Both the position numbers and the translations under genes were made by a program. From the NCBI RefSeq assembly GCF_027596085.1, contig NC_072455.1:4986509-5050508 (forward strand): 64,000 nucleotides of DNA, in the 5' to 3' direction. The stretch's first letter is position 1. Each line of letters opens with the position of its first letter. Below, piece after piece: positions 24,995 to 39,500 of this stretch. Source of the stretch: Anoplopoma fimbria (taxonomy: Eukaryota; Chordata; Actinopteri; Perciformes; Anoplopomatidae). Below the pieces are notes generated by a model that saw nothing but the letters and a program-made list of their open reading frames with translations, was not told the origin of the DNA and did not search any database.

Positions 24995-27900
24995 GGAGGA
25001 ACGACAGGAAAGAGATACACAGACAGAGACTGTTGTGTCACTGTGTGTGAATGTGCTTATTGAAAGGGATGAGTCAGTGGAAAGAGTAACAATGAAAATG
25101 CAGAGTCACTGTGCTCCTTTCATTCAAATCTCTTATTCTCCTGCTCTTGATTTATCTAGGTCTCTTTTCTTTTTTTCTTCTGTTGATTAAAGGCTTCATT
25201 CCCATTTCGGCTGAATGTTTCCTTATCTGGATTTTTATCGTCATCATTATGACTCATAGTTTATAGTCAATCAGTGTGAAGAAAAAAAAAGCTGCAAGGA
25301 GTCATATTTTCTGTTTGGAAAGATTTACCCTGAGGTGTTCGTCATAGATTCAGTAGGTTTGTAAGGAAACATTGATACACTTGAGCATTGTGATATAATG
25401 CTTTGTCATAATGTATTTTTTTTTTTTTAAATCACATTTTTTAACAATAAATTTACACTGGCTGACACACATACGATGATGGATGTTAAAGGGACTGTGA
25501 TGAATGCAAGCACAGATGCTACTGTTTTTAATATTTAGTACTAAGAAGTAAGAACTTTTTTTTACTCCGATTTTATGCATATGGCAGCGTGTGTTCTATA
25601 CTGTGTTTTTTTCCTTAAATAAGGTTGATCGCAGTAAATCGCCTTGTTTACAGTATCGCCGCTAACCCAATGTATCCCAATGTATTGGATCGTTTCCATG
25701 TATCATGATACGTATCGTAATGCCAGATTCTTGCCAATAAAAAGCTCTAATATTCAGTCATCCGAGGGATTTGGGGGGATTTTTGGTTTGTCAGCAACCT
25801 GTTAGCATATTTAGCTTTTTGGTCGAAATCCGTTGTGTCAATATATTTGGCCACTACATGAATTGATAGTTTTGACAGACAGACACTATCACAACTAAGA
25901 CCGAAAAAGCTTATTTGTGGGAGCAGATCAGCAGGATGGACTCTTAGTGTTTCTGGTGAGTGTTGTGCTTTTATAACTATACAAGGAAGTATTCTCCTCC
26001 TTGCATTACAGCTGTCAGATTGAGTGATGAACAAGAGCATCCATACTAAGTATCAGGTCATGTATCCTTTGTTTTGTGCTCATATTAAAAAAAAGCAAAG
26101 ACAAACAAATAGAGAGTAGCCCCAAATAGATTTTTTTTAGAGCAAAGGGGTGGTGCTAGTCTGTCATATAAGGGAGGTTAGAGTGGTAATATGTTGTCAA
26201 GATATTGTTTTATATAATCAGCTTCATACCAGCTGGAACTCTGCCCCCCCCAGCATTATGTGACAGCAGGGCCTTACAGCTACTATTGCTCAGGTTTCTT
26301 GTCAAGCATTGGCACATTTTTGAGAATACCGAGTAAGACGCCGACAGCCGTTACAGCTAATCAGTCAGGTGAGTTAAATCCTCACTTGATGTCCAAATGT
26401 ATTCTGTAAAGGCGTTTCTGACAAAGGAAAAAACACCTACAGCGATCATTCCATTTTTTGAGGACGTTTTTCTCGAATTTTTTCTCGCAGTTTCCATTCA
26501 GCTATTCCAATACGATACTTAGAATACTGCATAAAATCACGGCTAGTGAAATAAAGGACACACGGTGCGTTGTTGATGGGTTTAAACATTCAACTTCATC
26601 AGTCTGGAACTCCTATCGCAGTAGTGTAGGTCTTCATCTCTCTCTCTCTCTCTCTCCTCGTCTTCCTTCCAGCAGGTGTCTCCTGTCGTTTATCATTCTG
26701 CCATCTCTCCTGCCTGCAGTCATCACTCACTGCATGTCTCGGCTTTTTTTTTTTTTTTTTAAAAATCCTCCCTTATAGACATTTTTCTCCCTTTGCGCAC
26801 TCAAACTCCGAAGGCACTCACCCAGTATTTTCATCTTATCTTATTGCTCTCCATCTATCCTCTATCCCTCCATCCGTCGCCCTTCCAACACGATGACATC
26901 GACTCTACGGCTAGAAATTAGAGGCCGAGGTCTTAATCACCAGCAGCACTAAGTGCAGGCCGGCAGCTCGGGGCCCATCAGACCCCATTATGAACACGGA
27001 GACAGTCAGCTCAGAGCGGTAATGACGAACCGCACAAAGCCGCCTGTTGATGACAGGGGAGACAAACTCTGCCCTCCCTTGTTAAACCATGACACCGTTT
27101 AATACTTTCTGCTGCTCTCGCTTCTGTGATTCAATTATAAAAAGCACCACTACTACTATGAACAATGTGAAAACAATCATAGTGATTATTATGGCCTTTT
27201 TAAATTATTGTAATTACCACTCGACAGGTGCGAACGTGTTGCTTTAAGCTCAGATCTTTAAACTCTAAATTGAGTTTTTTTTTTGATCAGTTAAGGAAAA
27301 TTTGTTGGTTCTTTTGGTGGATTTTTTTCGTAGTTTGGTCGTAGATAAACAGAAAGTAGGTCTTGAGTGGATTTGGTGACTTGAGTCATCCAGAGCTTTG
27401 TTTGGCCTCCTCCTGAAATACTCCAGCCTCGTCCAAATGTGTCAGACGGTCGTGACTCTAAAATGTCGTCTGTGATGAGCAATGACTGAATCAACCAAAA
27501 GATTTTTATCTTTCCGTACCGTGTCATGAAAGGGGCTCATCAAAAATGACATATGACACATTTTATTAACACAACAATGACTATCTTTTTTTAGGGTTTC
27601 TCTTTCATTGTCAGCAAACTCTTTTATTTTTCCCAAGTTGTTCGATATTACGTCAAATACTTCATAACGGGCCGCAGAATCTACAAAGACCGGCTGATTT
27701 AAGTCGGAGAAGCCCCATTTCATTAATTCTCCCGCTGCCCACATTTCACATCACTTGTCTCAACACTTCTCCGCCTCCCGGAGTCATTTTCTAATTTATG
27801 ATTTGTGCCTCGGCTGCCAGCGCTTATTCCCTGCTGTCAGACACAGCTGCATGAGGCCAGGTCTGGGTTTAAACATCCGCACAATGATAACTGGTCTAAA

Positions 27901-28500
27901 TTACCAGCAGTTCCTGAATTATACCATTCCCCACAAGGCCTGTTAGCCAAGGGCACAATTACAATCTGCAATTACGGCCTAAAAGGGTTGTCACATTAGG
28001 TGTTGCTCAGAAACCTGCAGAGGTATTGATTACAGCTCATTAATCACAACACATTTTGTAGACGTGTCTGTGTGTGAGGGAAGCAGGGAAACTGTTGCGA
28101 ATATGGAGTGCATCATTCAACTGGTTGTAATAAGCGAAAACATCTCAAAAGACATCATTTTTCTTGAAGCACACGAGTGTTTCAGTGCGGTTGGCTGCGT
28201 GGTTTGTGGGGATTTATAGAGGGAAAAGAGTCTCGGAGTTAATTTGAGAGATAACGAATGTAATTATTGTAAGTCTGGAACACTAAGCGAGGCGGGCTTT
28301 GCAAGATTTGTTAGAGGACAATCAAAAAATGATTCAGGCAAACTGAAATGAAAGAATCTTGCAAAAACAAGCTGCAAAGTTAAAAACACTCACATTCAAA
28401 GATGCTTTTTAAGAACAAGTTCAATCTCTAACATGTCCGTATACTGATTTCTTATCTGGGTCTTGAGGATGATGAAGTCCAAACACAGAGGAGAGAGGTA
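24995..28500. other. Non-coding stretch with two complex blocks
   Basis: Blocks at about 26870-27100 and 27760-28060 are rich in homeodomain-like TAAT/ATTA cores and TGACAG/CTGTCA motifs (AATTACAATCTGCAATTACG, CTCATTAATCACAAC) and free of simple repeats. They read like vertebrate conserved non-coding elements, but that is an inference from texture only. Confidence 0.4.
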
Positions 28501-28502
28501 AA

Positions 28503-29150
28503 GTGGTGGAGGAAGTATTCAGATCCTTTACTTAAAGTTACTGAGGGAACTTTTAACTGCTTATGAAACAGACTCAATTTAATACTAATGCCTCTAAATT
28601 ACATACATAAGAAAACCAGACCTTTAGAGAGAAGATTGGCCATTTCCATAAAGTTAGTCTAAATGATTGTCATCGTTGCCATGGGGTCCAATTTCATAGG
28701 AATGACTCCTTGTCCGTTTAGGACGAGAATCTCTGCCACCACAGACACCATATTGCTCTAGGTCCAGGCCGGATCGCTGGGCCTGCTGGAGGGTAAGGGA
28801 GGTACGGGAGAAACAGAACCAGAACCAGGACTGAGCGGAGCTGACTGTCAGACCCTGCTGCAGTAAAATTAGAAGTTTCCTAAAGGGAGTCTGGTGCCAG
28901 GAAACATTACCACTTTTGTCCACAGGGACCGCCAAAAACAACACAAAGTGAAGGTTCCTTGTAGAAGCTTAAAAGTATTAAAAGTAAAAGCACGTCATGC
29001 AGAAAAATATACTTTTAGACTGTAATAATATTATATCAAAATATTATTTTTAAAGCAGGATTTTAATGTTATAGCCTGTTCATTATGGATTAATATACTG
29101 ATTATTTTCTCCATAATAAGCATTCCATTGTTAGGTTTGTAAAAATCTAA
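28503..29150. mobile_element. MITE of the same family, interrupted by about 420 bp of other sequence
   Basis: GTGGTGGAGGAAGTATTCAG and ATCCTTTACTTAAAGT mark one terminus (28503-28538). AAAAGTATTAAAAGTAAAAGCAC and TTTTAGACTGTAATAATATTATAT (about 28971-29040) match interior sequence of the same family. The 28545-28965 segment between them does not belong and may be an insertion; I do not recognise it. Confidence 0.5.
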
Positions 29151-29374
29151 ATTATTAGAATAATTAAAAAGGAAAAGCAGAAAAAACTTCACACAACATG
29201 TTTTTGCATAAAAAAATAACTTTTGGAAATAGCTGTTACTCCGTTGCAACAGGTTTCTAGTTTGGTGCTCTGATTGAACGACCATCTGCTTCGGGCCCTT
29301 GATTTGACTTGATTGACATTTGCATGTTCCCCTCGTTGTCTCTCTCTACATCCCTGCTTCACACATTGACACAG

Positions 29375-29474
<100 letters not shown>

Positions 29475-31170
29475 ACACACACACACTTTCTACAGCGCAT
29501 ACACACGTCCTACACACACCACCTGTTTGGTCAAAAAGCTTAATCAGTCAGTCTGTCAGGTTCTTCGGTTACTAGGCAACATTTCCTCCTCAACTCATCA
29601 GAAAAATGTCAAAGAGTCATTTCATATTGACATTTCTTGACAGAGACTAAATAGTCTCACAGTATCGGCGAGAGCATGCGGGCTAGAGTCAGAAATGAAC
29701 TCCAGGCACAGATGTCCTTTAATATTTAATAAGATGAGCAGTGAAAGTGTGTACTTTCTTTGCATTTCACTATGATCACATTTTATTCACTGACCAGCCA
29801 GATTTCCATTTCAGGAATGATATCAGTTTCTTTCTGATATGGATATTTTTTTTTTTTTTTATAGAAAAGATGCACAAAAATAATAATAATTTTTTTTTAT
29901 AAAAAACTGGATGAAGCAGTTATAACCTTCCTTTAAAAGTGAAATAAAATAAAATAAGTGAGTGAAAAAGAAAATAATGAAAAAGAAAATTTGTTGTTTT
30001 TAATTATCGCATTATATTATATTAAGCATTGCAAGAGCAGCATCTACAATTGGTTTTGTGATATTTGACTTTTGCAGACAAGGAAAAAATGTGTCAGAAA
30101 AGGCTGTCATATCTTTATAATATACCTAAGTGGTTTGAATTGATCCTTTCTATATAAAACGTCAGTAAATGCAATATCATCCACACAAGATAATTAACAC
30201 ACTTCCATAAGTATGTGGGTCTTCATGATTTTTCATAAAATAATTAATTTAATTCTACATCAGCATTATTATTTGTTTCTTTCATCATAACATTATCAAG
30301 CTTGAAAATATTATGTCTTCCTAGGCTAAGTTATGCCACTTAGCTGCTAAGATAGTTTAGCCAGCAACTTCGTTATGGCAACAATTCATCCCAAACTACG
30401 TTAGCTGGCAAGCAAGAGTTAGCTCATTATAGGTTAAAGTAAAGTAGTAACTTGTATATTTGCACAGATGTTCTGTTCTTAATTGCAATAAACAAAGTAG
30501 TCATAGTAGTAATTTGAGTATAATAGAAGATATGCTCTCATAATACGTAAAAATAAAAGGGCAAAAAAGTGCACCTATTAGTGTAAAATTGTTTTGCTGT
30601 GTAAAAAAATGCCTGTGACACAGTCAAATCTGCAGCAGAACCCATTCACATTGCAACAGGAAATACATATTTTAAATGTTTGGTCATGGAAATTTGAGCT
30701 ATTAATACAAAAAAAACCAGATCTGCATCTTATATACAAAACTGTATGCGAGAAAAAAGTGTATTCAAATATTGGAGGAAATATAGATACAGTACATTCT
30801 AGAGCATGCTACATTTCATCGTGTCTGCCACTTCTTGAGCTGCACTGAGGCAAATCCACTCCTCGAGTCTTATTTTGCCAAGACAGCGATCTATTGAATG
30901 TTTCATGAAAATCAAACTGCGCTTCCCTTTCGCTCACAGCCGAGTGCCTTCCTGGAAGACAGGTGAGGTCTGACAGCTGTTCAGAGTGTCTCACCTGAAA
31001 GACCTGGACTTCTGAACTGTAAATAATCTGGCTCGCTCACAGCGGCTGCACCAACCCTTTCCTCCATCCTTCTGGAAATGTCAAGGCCTTAACTGCTAAT
31101 GATATAAAATTGCACATATATATTGTATATACAGTATATGTCCTTTCTGTGCTGTCAGTATGCAAGTTTC
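29475..31170. other. Non-coding stretch
   Basis: A/T-rich sequence with small A and T homopolymers near 29847-29950. No gene seen. Confidence 0.6.
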
Positions 31171-31175
31171 TGTGG

Positions 31176-31182
31176 TGTGTGT

Positions 31183-31267
<85 letters not shown>
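31176..31267. repeat. (GT)n microsatellite, first of three
   Basis: About 90 bp of GT with one AT interruption near 31187. Confidence 0.97.
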
Positions 31268-31271
<4 letters not shown>

Positions 31272-31373
31272 TACACTCTTTTCTGCCCTCTCTGGTTGCT
31301 TGGACACCAGTATTGAGAGGCTGGCCGATGTTTCACACAGAGTGCCAACCCACCACTTTACCAAAAGAGAGAG

Positions 31374-31474
<101 letters not shown>

Positions 31475-31600
31475 TGCGTTTTTCAGAGTTTCTTTATCTA
31501 CGTTTTTATTTTCATCTGTACATCTGAATATTTCAATTTGGCATTTATGGTTTTTTTCAACCAGTGTTGCTCCTACGTGCAACTTATTCTGTGATTTTCT

Positions 31601-31624
31601 TTTTTTTTTTTTGGGGGGGGGGGG
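31601..31624. repeat. T12-G12 homopolymer junction
   Basis: Twelve T followed directly by twelve G, lying between the second and third GT arrays. Confidence 0.9.
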
Positions 31625-31778
31625 CATGTTGGTGTGTGTTATGTGTCAGAGAAGGAGAGGGTGCTGGTTGTCTGTGTGTGGAGACGCATAGCAACATTTC
31701 TGCCAGCATACGGACCGTGGGTGTGGGACAGAGAGGGAGCGGGCACCGGGGCCAGACCGGTCCTGGTGGGAGGTGGTG

Positions 31779-31885
<107 letters not shown>

Positions 31886-31889
31886 GGTT

Positions 31890-34800
31890 GTCACTCGGGT
31901 CTGGTTTGCCAGATTAAACTACTAGTCAAACTAACCTTTTATTAAAAACATATTACATTTCATATTGTGTCTGCTGCAGTATGTTGGTGTTATTCAGAAG
32001 AGGAAAATGAAGATGATTGCAATCACGCAGCAGGGTTGTACCGAGCGATATGCTCAAATGTTGTTGTTTTTTCTAGTTTTAAAGGCTGCATTACAGTAAA
32101 AAATATATAATTTTCTTAATTTTCCAGACTGTTCTGGCTTTTCTATTATTTGCCTTTATCTAAGTAGTCATTGTATCCACGTTACACTGATGATTATTTA
32201 TCAAAAATCTCTTTCTGTAAATATTTTGTAAAAGCATCAAAAGTCAACCCTACAGTATTGATGCAATATCGATAGAGATATTTGGTCAGAAATATTGTGA
32301 TATTTGATTTTCTTCAAACAGCCCAGCCCTCATTATAGCTGATTGGCTCTTTAGCTGCTGTCCGTTGTGCCGATCAAAGGCTGGTTTGCAGGATCAGAGC
32401 AGCATGAGCGTGCCCCTAATTTTGGGGGTGCAGGCCCATGAAAAAATCCATTATGCTGTCTCTCAAAAATAACATCAAACAACGTTAGGCTGCTGCGATG
32501 CAGTGAATTAATTTGAGAAAGTGCAGCAGAGCAAATTACCACTCCTACAGGCCAATCTTCTCTTCCACTGATGCCTTTCCACACTGTCGAATCCTCACAA
32601 TTCTGACTTCCCCGTATTCAGCCAATGCTTTTTCCATCCCTGGGTGTCATTCTCTTAATATTATTACAGCACCATGACTTTCAGGATGTCTTTCCATCCT
32701 CCACCTTTCTGTTGCTAACCTCAGTGTATGTTGTTTTGCACTTTTTACTAACTCCGTATTGAACTGGATTTGCACATTTAGCAGAAGTTCTAATACTTGC
32801 CCATACATTTTGTTTCCAAAATCAAACCTCAAGGTGCTGCATCAAGCTCAACAAGTCCTTTTTAGAACAAAGTTTTGCCATTAAATATGATGCACCATAG
32901 CACGATGTATGTATGCTCATTTTACACTATTCTGGAGTCTTAGAGCTCAGCACCATCATCTCCACCAAGCGTAATTAACCTGCATGTATTACAGAGTAAT
33001 TACTGCCTAGGAATTAGTCACACAGGCACATTTTACTTTTTTTCTACTCTCTTATTTAATTTCTTTCCCCATCTTCATCACGTGCCATTGTTGTTCCTTC
33101 ATTTCCCTCATGTTTCAAAGTTCAAATTCAAATTCAAAGACCTTTCTTACTAAGCAAAACTAGCACAAATAATCTGCATTTAATGGAACTGACAGATGGA
33201 CTTCATTGTCTTCATTTCACCTCTTCAAACCCCCAAAATGAAATATATTTGCTGAATCGTGAGTGGCGCTTTCACATCTGATGGAGCGAGCCGTTTTAGG
33301 AAACGTTCCAGTCGCCGTGGCAACAGCAAACACACAAACACACAAACACACACACACACAAAGACTTTAATGACCTCAGCACAAACCGTACGGATGCTTG
33401 TGTGATTACTCATCTTGTATGAGTGGATTTGAAAAGACAGTGAAGGAGGGATGAGAGGAGGAAGACTTGTATCAATGTAAAAAGAAATTAGTGCAACAGC
33501 CAGAGGAGGGTGCTGTTTACCTCAGAGGTGCAACAGTTGGGGGGGGTGACACTCTGTCACAAACATGCATCTACACATACAGATATACATACAGGGCTGC
33601 TCTGGGTCACATGTGTGAACATTTAAGAGAAAATGTCAGCAAAAGTCTTATTTTAAACCTTATTCTTTATGATGATAGATGATAAGAGATCAATACAGTA
33701 AAGGTTGTGCTTTTTTGTGTCTATTTGACACAGAGTTGTAACCAAATTCAGTGTAATGGAAGCCTTCTAGTCGGCTTGTCGCTACATCATTTTTGCACTT
33801 TCCGACAGCCGGAAATATACATATATATTTTTATTTTTTTATTTTGCCTTTCCTTTTTGTGGGTGTGACTGCACAGTTTGAGTTTGTATGAGTTTGTATT
33901 ATCTGACCCACTAGTGTCTCAGCTGGGATTAAAGGTTAAAAAAATTAAGGTTAAATTGAATGTTTCATCCTTGCTGTATTTATTTATGGTCAAAATAACT
34001 GGAACTTGAACTTACATATTTAAACACATTAAAACAAAAAGTAAGTATTTTTCCAATGAAAACATGAAAGTGTGGACTCAAATTTCTTCCACTTTAGTAC
34101 AGTAGTACTTTGGCTGTGGAGAGATTTTGTCAAGTCTGGTCTTGAAGACTACAAAGAAAACAGCAAAACAACAAAGAAATAATAAAAATAAATTGTTAAA
34201 AAGTGTCAAAAACTGTGTTGTGGAGTTATAAAACAAACACACCTTTAACAGACAGTGAGTGACAACTAAATATGTTTCTCACTTCCATCGCTAGGAAATT
34301 CACAAGCCCCGTTTATTAGAGTTTGACTTATATAAGGTACCTAAGGTCAGATCATTTCTGCCTCTACCACACAGAATTTGACATTGTTATTTTGTCCCCC
34401 AACTTCATGGAGGTGCAAAACTAAATTTCTGGGGTTCCCAATTTAATGTTATTAAGTAGGACTATTGTTTCATAGAACTAATGCAACCTCTACCTTCAAA
34501 AACATGCTCAAATGATCAATTTCTTATTGAAAATCGCAGAACTTTACGAAGCAAAAGCAAGGAGACAACTTTTCATTTTATTCCTCCCCCTATCATAATG
34601 CTCTATTGGAGACCCAAAACCAGTGCCAAGCCCCCCCCATCCAAACCCCTAACTGGCATCTAAACATGCACACACACTGTCTGACCCGCCATGCTGGCAG
34701 GATGAGAAGTCTGATCATGTTACGCTTTGTTATTAATAGCTGCCCTCTCCCCTTTTTCATTGTAAATGAATAGCTGACAGGATCTCACACTGTCTCTGAG

Positions 34801-36100
34801 TCTCTCTGCTTACATCCATAATTCTCTTTCATTTCATGTTTCCATCTCTTTTCTCCACTCAGATCAGTTTTTTCTTCGGCACGAGTGTGCAGAAATACGA
34901 CATACGTGACACCGGTGTGTCGGCAATTCCCTGTAACACATACAACACAGTAAAACTACATTTATCATCAGGTTGGTACTCAGTGTATTTAAATTTCTAG
35001 CAGTCAATTAGACTACAGCTAACTCGAGTTAAAGTCAAAATTCTGAAACCAGAGAAGGGTTATCATTTCCGGTATTTTTGCTACAATATATCCACAGTAA
35101 ATATGCTTTTAAACCCTGTTTCCAATCTGTGCTTCTATCAAGTTACAGCCAAAGTCAAATGTTTTAAATATTTATACTTGATGAGAGTGCAGCGGTTGCA
35201 TTTTTTTCTGCATTCTTTTGTAATAATGGATTTGATCCTAAGGTGTCAGAAAAAAATCAAGGGGAAAAACAGACAGATATTAAAAACAATCTTGTATAAA
35301 TATGATATACAATCAAGTCTTTTGTCATTTTTTTGGGAGACTTCAAAAACACAACCAAATACACTCCATAATCTGACTGTTAACTCTCTATATTTATGGT
35401 AAAACTTTGGTAAAAAAATGGCCAACACCATCTCATTAGATAAACAATAGTCCAGCAAGCAGAAAAAAAAAAAAGATTGAATTAAAATATTTACTAAATT
35501 CTTTGCATTAATTACTATTATGGCATGGACAATCAGTTATTTAAGCCTTTTGATTTCAGTGCAACAACACACACACACTTTGCTTGAATTTTCTGCAGAT
35601 GCACCAACAAGTGTGTGCATGACACTGTGTCTCCATTCGCCTGCATCCATCTGTGCCTACAGAGCACAGCTACCCTCTGACCCTCTGCGTGGACGCCATC
35701 TTGTCCACAGCTTTATCCCGCAGAGGCCTTATTTTTAGCGAGAGTCCGACTCCTCTGCAAAACTTAATATGGGAATGGCATCTTGGAGCTCTTCTTTCCC
35801 CCCCCTGAGCTCTCATCGTACATCCATCTATACCTTCAGTCCTCCAAAGACACCGAGCTGGTATCTGCAGCTTTCCAAACACCCAGCACAACCGCTGTCC
35901 CTTTTCGTAGTCACGGCTTCAAACAGGTGGCCGTGTGTTCTAAGCACTGCTCCGCCCATTTTAGCACCCGTCCTACTTTTTTGGCAGCCCCTTTGGCTTG
36001 TGCACGGCTCATGTACTCGGAGATCTTGACCCACTGGCATACAGATTTGCAAGTCCCCAAAAAGGGCCCCTCCCCCATTTTTGGGGGCAAGTGGCGTCAG
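31890..36100. other. Non-coding stretch upstream of casq1
   Basis: Contains the MITE fragment near 32210 and a possible regulatory block at about 32890-33030 (AAGCGTAATTAACCTGCATG, AGAGTAATTACTGCCTAGG). Open frames of up to 126 codons at 35783-36163 show no recognisable domain and overlap the presumed casq1 promoter. Confidence 0.5.
32210..32335. repeat. Fragment of a 'CAGCCCAGCCCT'-ended MITE
   Basis: GTATTGATGCAATATCGATAG, AAATATTGTGATATTTGATTTTC and AAACAGCCCAGCCCT resemble the end of a common fish MITE of the GGGCTGGGC-ATAT type. A related TATCATGATACGTATCG phrase is at about 25697. Confidence 0.45.
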
Positions 36101-36106
36101 CAATAC

Positions 36107-36133
36107 CACGTGGAGCTATTTTTTAAAGGGCGG
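36107..36133 (+). promoter_or_regulatory. Candidate core promoter of the calsequestrin gene
   Basis: Within 200 bp upstream of the ATG there is an E-box CACGTG (36107-36112), an A/T-rich CTATTTTTTAAAG (36116-36128) that could serve as a TATA-like element and is one base off a MEF2 site, and a GC-box core GGGCGG (36128-36133). MEF2 and E-box inputs are usual for muscle genes, so the grouping is sensible. The start site is inferred to lie near 36150, giving a 5' UTR of about 150 nt if there is no 5' UTR intron. No direct evidence of use. Confidence 0.35.
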
Positions 36134-36304
36134 GTTGTCACTGGCGGACCTGCTCTTCTCTAGCCGGTGGGGAAAGGAAGCGGACTGTGTTCCTAACTCT
36201 ACCAACTTGCGTTAGGGACAACGCTAAACCTCTTAAGTGTATTTTTTCCCCCTTCTACTTAAGGCTCGGAGAAGAGGCGTTGCTGTGACCACCAGGTGAT
36301 AGCC

Positions 36305-36541
36305 ATGAAGTGGGGCTGGGTGTTTTTGGGGGTCTTCCTATCTTTGGGGACCCTGTCCTGGGGGGAGAAGGGCTTGGAGGTCCCTGAGTATGACGGCAAA
36401 GACCGCGTCCATGACCTCAACGTCAAGAACTACAAGTCCATCATGAAGAAGTACGACGTGATGGTGATCTACTACCACAAATACGTGGACGGAAACCGCA
36501 ACGCCATGAAGCAGTTTCAGAGCGAGGAGCTGGCTTTGGAG
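36305..36541 (+). CDS. casq1: casq1 coding exon 1
   Basis: Residues 1-79: signal peptide (hydrophobic core [13 protein letters not shown], likely cleavage after residue 20) and the first part of thioredoxin-like domain I, ending QSEELALE. The donor GTGGGT follows in phase 0. The open frame continues about 170 bp into the intron before a stop, but that continuation does not resemble calsequestrin, whereas exon 2 resumes the family sequence exactly. Confidence 0.95.
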
Positions 36542-39500
36542 GTGGGTCCCCGCCAAAGCATGACAGTGGTCGGATACGTGGCCCATGAGAGGGAAGGGTC
36601 ACGGTGGGAAGTCGGGGTAAAGAAGGGAAGGGTTTCAAATGGAGAGTTTGGCTCCAGTTGGAGATTCCTGGACACAGTCATGGCATTGCACTTAGAGTTT
36701 CAGATAAGTGAGTTTTAAAGATGATGACAGGTGAGGGAAGAAGGCAACACAGAACAGGTGGAAAATATGGGGTGAGGTGGAGCTGGGGGATTCGTGGACC
36801 CTTTAGGTGTGCCAGCCCGCCAAGTATGACTGGATAAATGCTAACCTGAAGGAGGCAGGTTGGCAAATGTGTGAACAGGAGGCTGGAGGCTGGAGGGAAT
36901 CACTGACTAAGAGAACTATTCCAATGATTATTTCAACTCTCTGAAATAGACATCCAACAATGTGGCAATTCGGAATAGCTCTAAACACTTTTTCTTTTAG
37001 AACACTTTGTGCAACCTAAGTTTAATTCAAGCCTTCCTCAGCCTTCATCATGCTAGTCAGGTTAGCCCTGTTCATATAGCTACTGAGTCCGTATGCTGAA
37101 TGCCAATAAAATGCCAGATCTCAAAGATGACTCACACATGACTTATATCTTCTATTTGTCTGTTTGGTAATTGTGCAAGTCCTTCACTTTCATGGCATTC
37201 AAGAAGCGTTTCAGACCAAGTCAATCATTGCTAACCAAATAGTCTAAGATAACATGCATGGATGTATTCCTGTGATGCGGCACTACATCAGTTCGATACC
37301 TCTTCTAACTCAATTTTCAAATGAATTCAAAGTTTACTTTATTGATACAATTGAATCAAGGCTTATGTCACATGATGGCCCTCATTCATCAAAGCTATTG
37401 CATTCTGTAGAAATGATCCGATACTTGTCACGACTTGATCATCTATATTGAGCAAAATTCCAGGACAATCTTTAATATTTGTACTTCCTATGTCTTGTAT
37501 TGTAGATTATTTTTGCAGATATGGTGCGTCATATTTACAGCTCGGTTTAAAAGCCAGTTAACCTCTTTCTTTTGTTCTGCAACTGCCATTGCAGAGATGG
37601 TTTTGAGCCAGGAACTTTCTCTGAAAATGAATCTAGTGCTGTTGCTAATCAGTGGGCAGTAGAAGAGATAATTCATGTTCTGGGAACCGTGATTGGATAA
37701 ATAAATCCAACTCACTCTTTACCAGTCGGCCTGCAGTCGATGCACCTGGGCCCCACTGTCAGCCACTGTATTCACCACAGTAATCCTCTGCCTGTCAGAG
37801 CAGCAGTGTCTTCTTACAGAGGCACAGTGTACCTTACACTAGCCCTGCATAAGTCACCTCTGTAAATAGCCCGGGACAGCTCTGCATGCTTAGCAAAGAC
37901 GCTAAAAGCCCTCCCGGGACCGACAGAGAGTTTAGGGCCATATCTCATCTCGACTACTGCTCCCACTGCTCCATCCCACACTGTTCTGTTTGGCATCACA
38001 CAGCCACTCTAGGTACAGGCTGTAGTTCTAAACCATCACTTACACACCCAAGACATTGGCGGATCAATTTCCTATCGGTGCTGCCAAGTTGTGCTTACTT
38101 GGCTTGAGAAAGAGATGGTTACTGGAATGGGTCCCTGCTGGACCGTCACTCTATTACTGACTTCCTGCCAGTTGTGACCAAACAGCCAATCAGGAAAGAG
38201 GTGCTCAGGGGGGATGCTTAAAATAGCTGGTCATTACCACCTATGAATCAGGAAGCATTAATGATTAAAGTGAGAGCACAGGGAATCAAATCGTATCTTA
38301 TTCATAAAAAAAAGCCATACTTTCATTAGACTTTATCTTAATTTTAGCTAAATCAATGCTTGTTTTCAGTTTGTGACTTTACCATATTAATATATATATT
38401 TCTTGCTGGAGCAGAACAATTTGAAGATATTCTCCCTGCAGCTGTTTCATTGGGTTTTCACTCACACTGTTAGGCAGACAGGAAAGTAAATGGTCTGTCT
38501 TCAATTTTCAAACCACAGCTCCCTCTTTGATATGAATAGAAACAGAGTAAATTAGATTCAGCAGATTATCCTACAGATCTTGCAGGCGCTGCCACAAGCA
38601 CGTTGTTTTTCCCCCTGCATTTTCAGCTTGAATATAAGTATTATATGGTATAAATAGGTTGTGTAATAGAGAGCGTTAACCTGTCACTCCTAAACTATGT
38701 CCAATATGTCACCTTTGATCCCTTGGTATTTATTTTAGTCTGTGAAAAATACTCCAGTGTAACCTCACTGCTGTGATATGCTATGAAAAGAAGAACTTTT
38801 AACTCTCCTAAAGTGGCCAAAGGTTGTGAGTATGCACTAGTTTTTAATATCACATTAAATTGAGTTGTCTATTTTGTAATACTCAGGGAAAGAGATTCAT
38901 GTATTGTCACAGAACCTGTATTTGCTAAATAAGTTGTTGGCTGAGTGATAATGCAATAGATAATAGTTAATATGTTTTGGCTTTCTTTTGGAATCTGTGA
39001 TTTGCCTTTTAAAAATACTCAAAAAAGTACAAATACACAATAACCTACTTTGAATCACAACTGCTAATTGTGGTCAAAACCATTACTGCATCCCTATTAC
39101 TAACAAGTTCCATGATGTAATCAATTTGCTTTTTGGCTCCGTCAAGTCTCATTCAATTCACTTTCAATGTTTTCTTCCGGAGCAACTCTGTCCTCGAGAA
39201 AGTTTTTAAATGTATCAAGTTTTAATTTGAAAGTAATTTTATGATTGGTTCAGAAACAGGGTTTGACATAAAGTAACTGTCGTATTTAACACCGAAGCCG
39301 AAGATGATTAAGGGATAACTGGAAGGGTGCAAAATTAAACAACCACACGCCAACTATTCAATGGATTGTTATGATATTTTGTGTGGATATTCATGGTCCC
39401 CAGAGGATTAAGCGTACTAACTTTGGTAATCCACTGACTTTTCCTCTTGTTCTTTTAGTGAAATATCTTGACAACCAATTGGATTGATTTGCTATGAAGT

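Noticed and set aside
35783..36163. 126-codon frame just upstream of casq1
   Set aside because: No recognisable domain, low-complexity start, and it overlaps the likely core promoter.
36296..36718. 140-codon frame starting with GTG at 36296 and running past the exon 1 donor
   Set aside because: GTG is not a plausible start here; the ATG at 36305 begins the signal peptide, and the part after 36541 is intron because exon 2 continues the family sequence.
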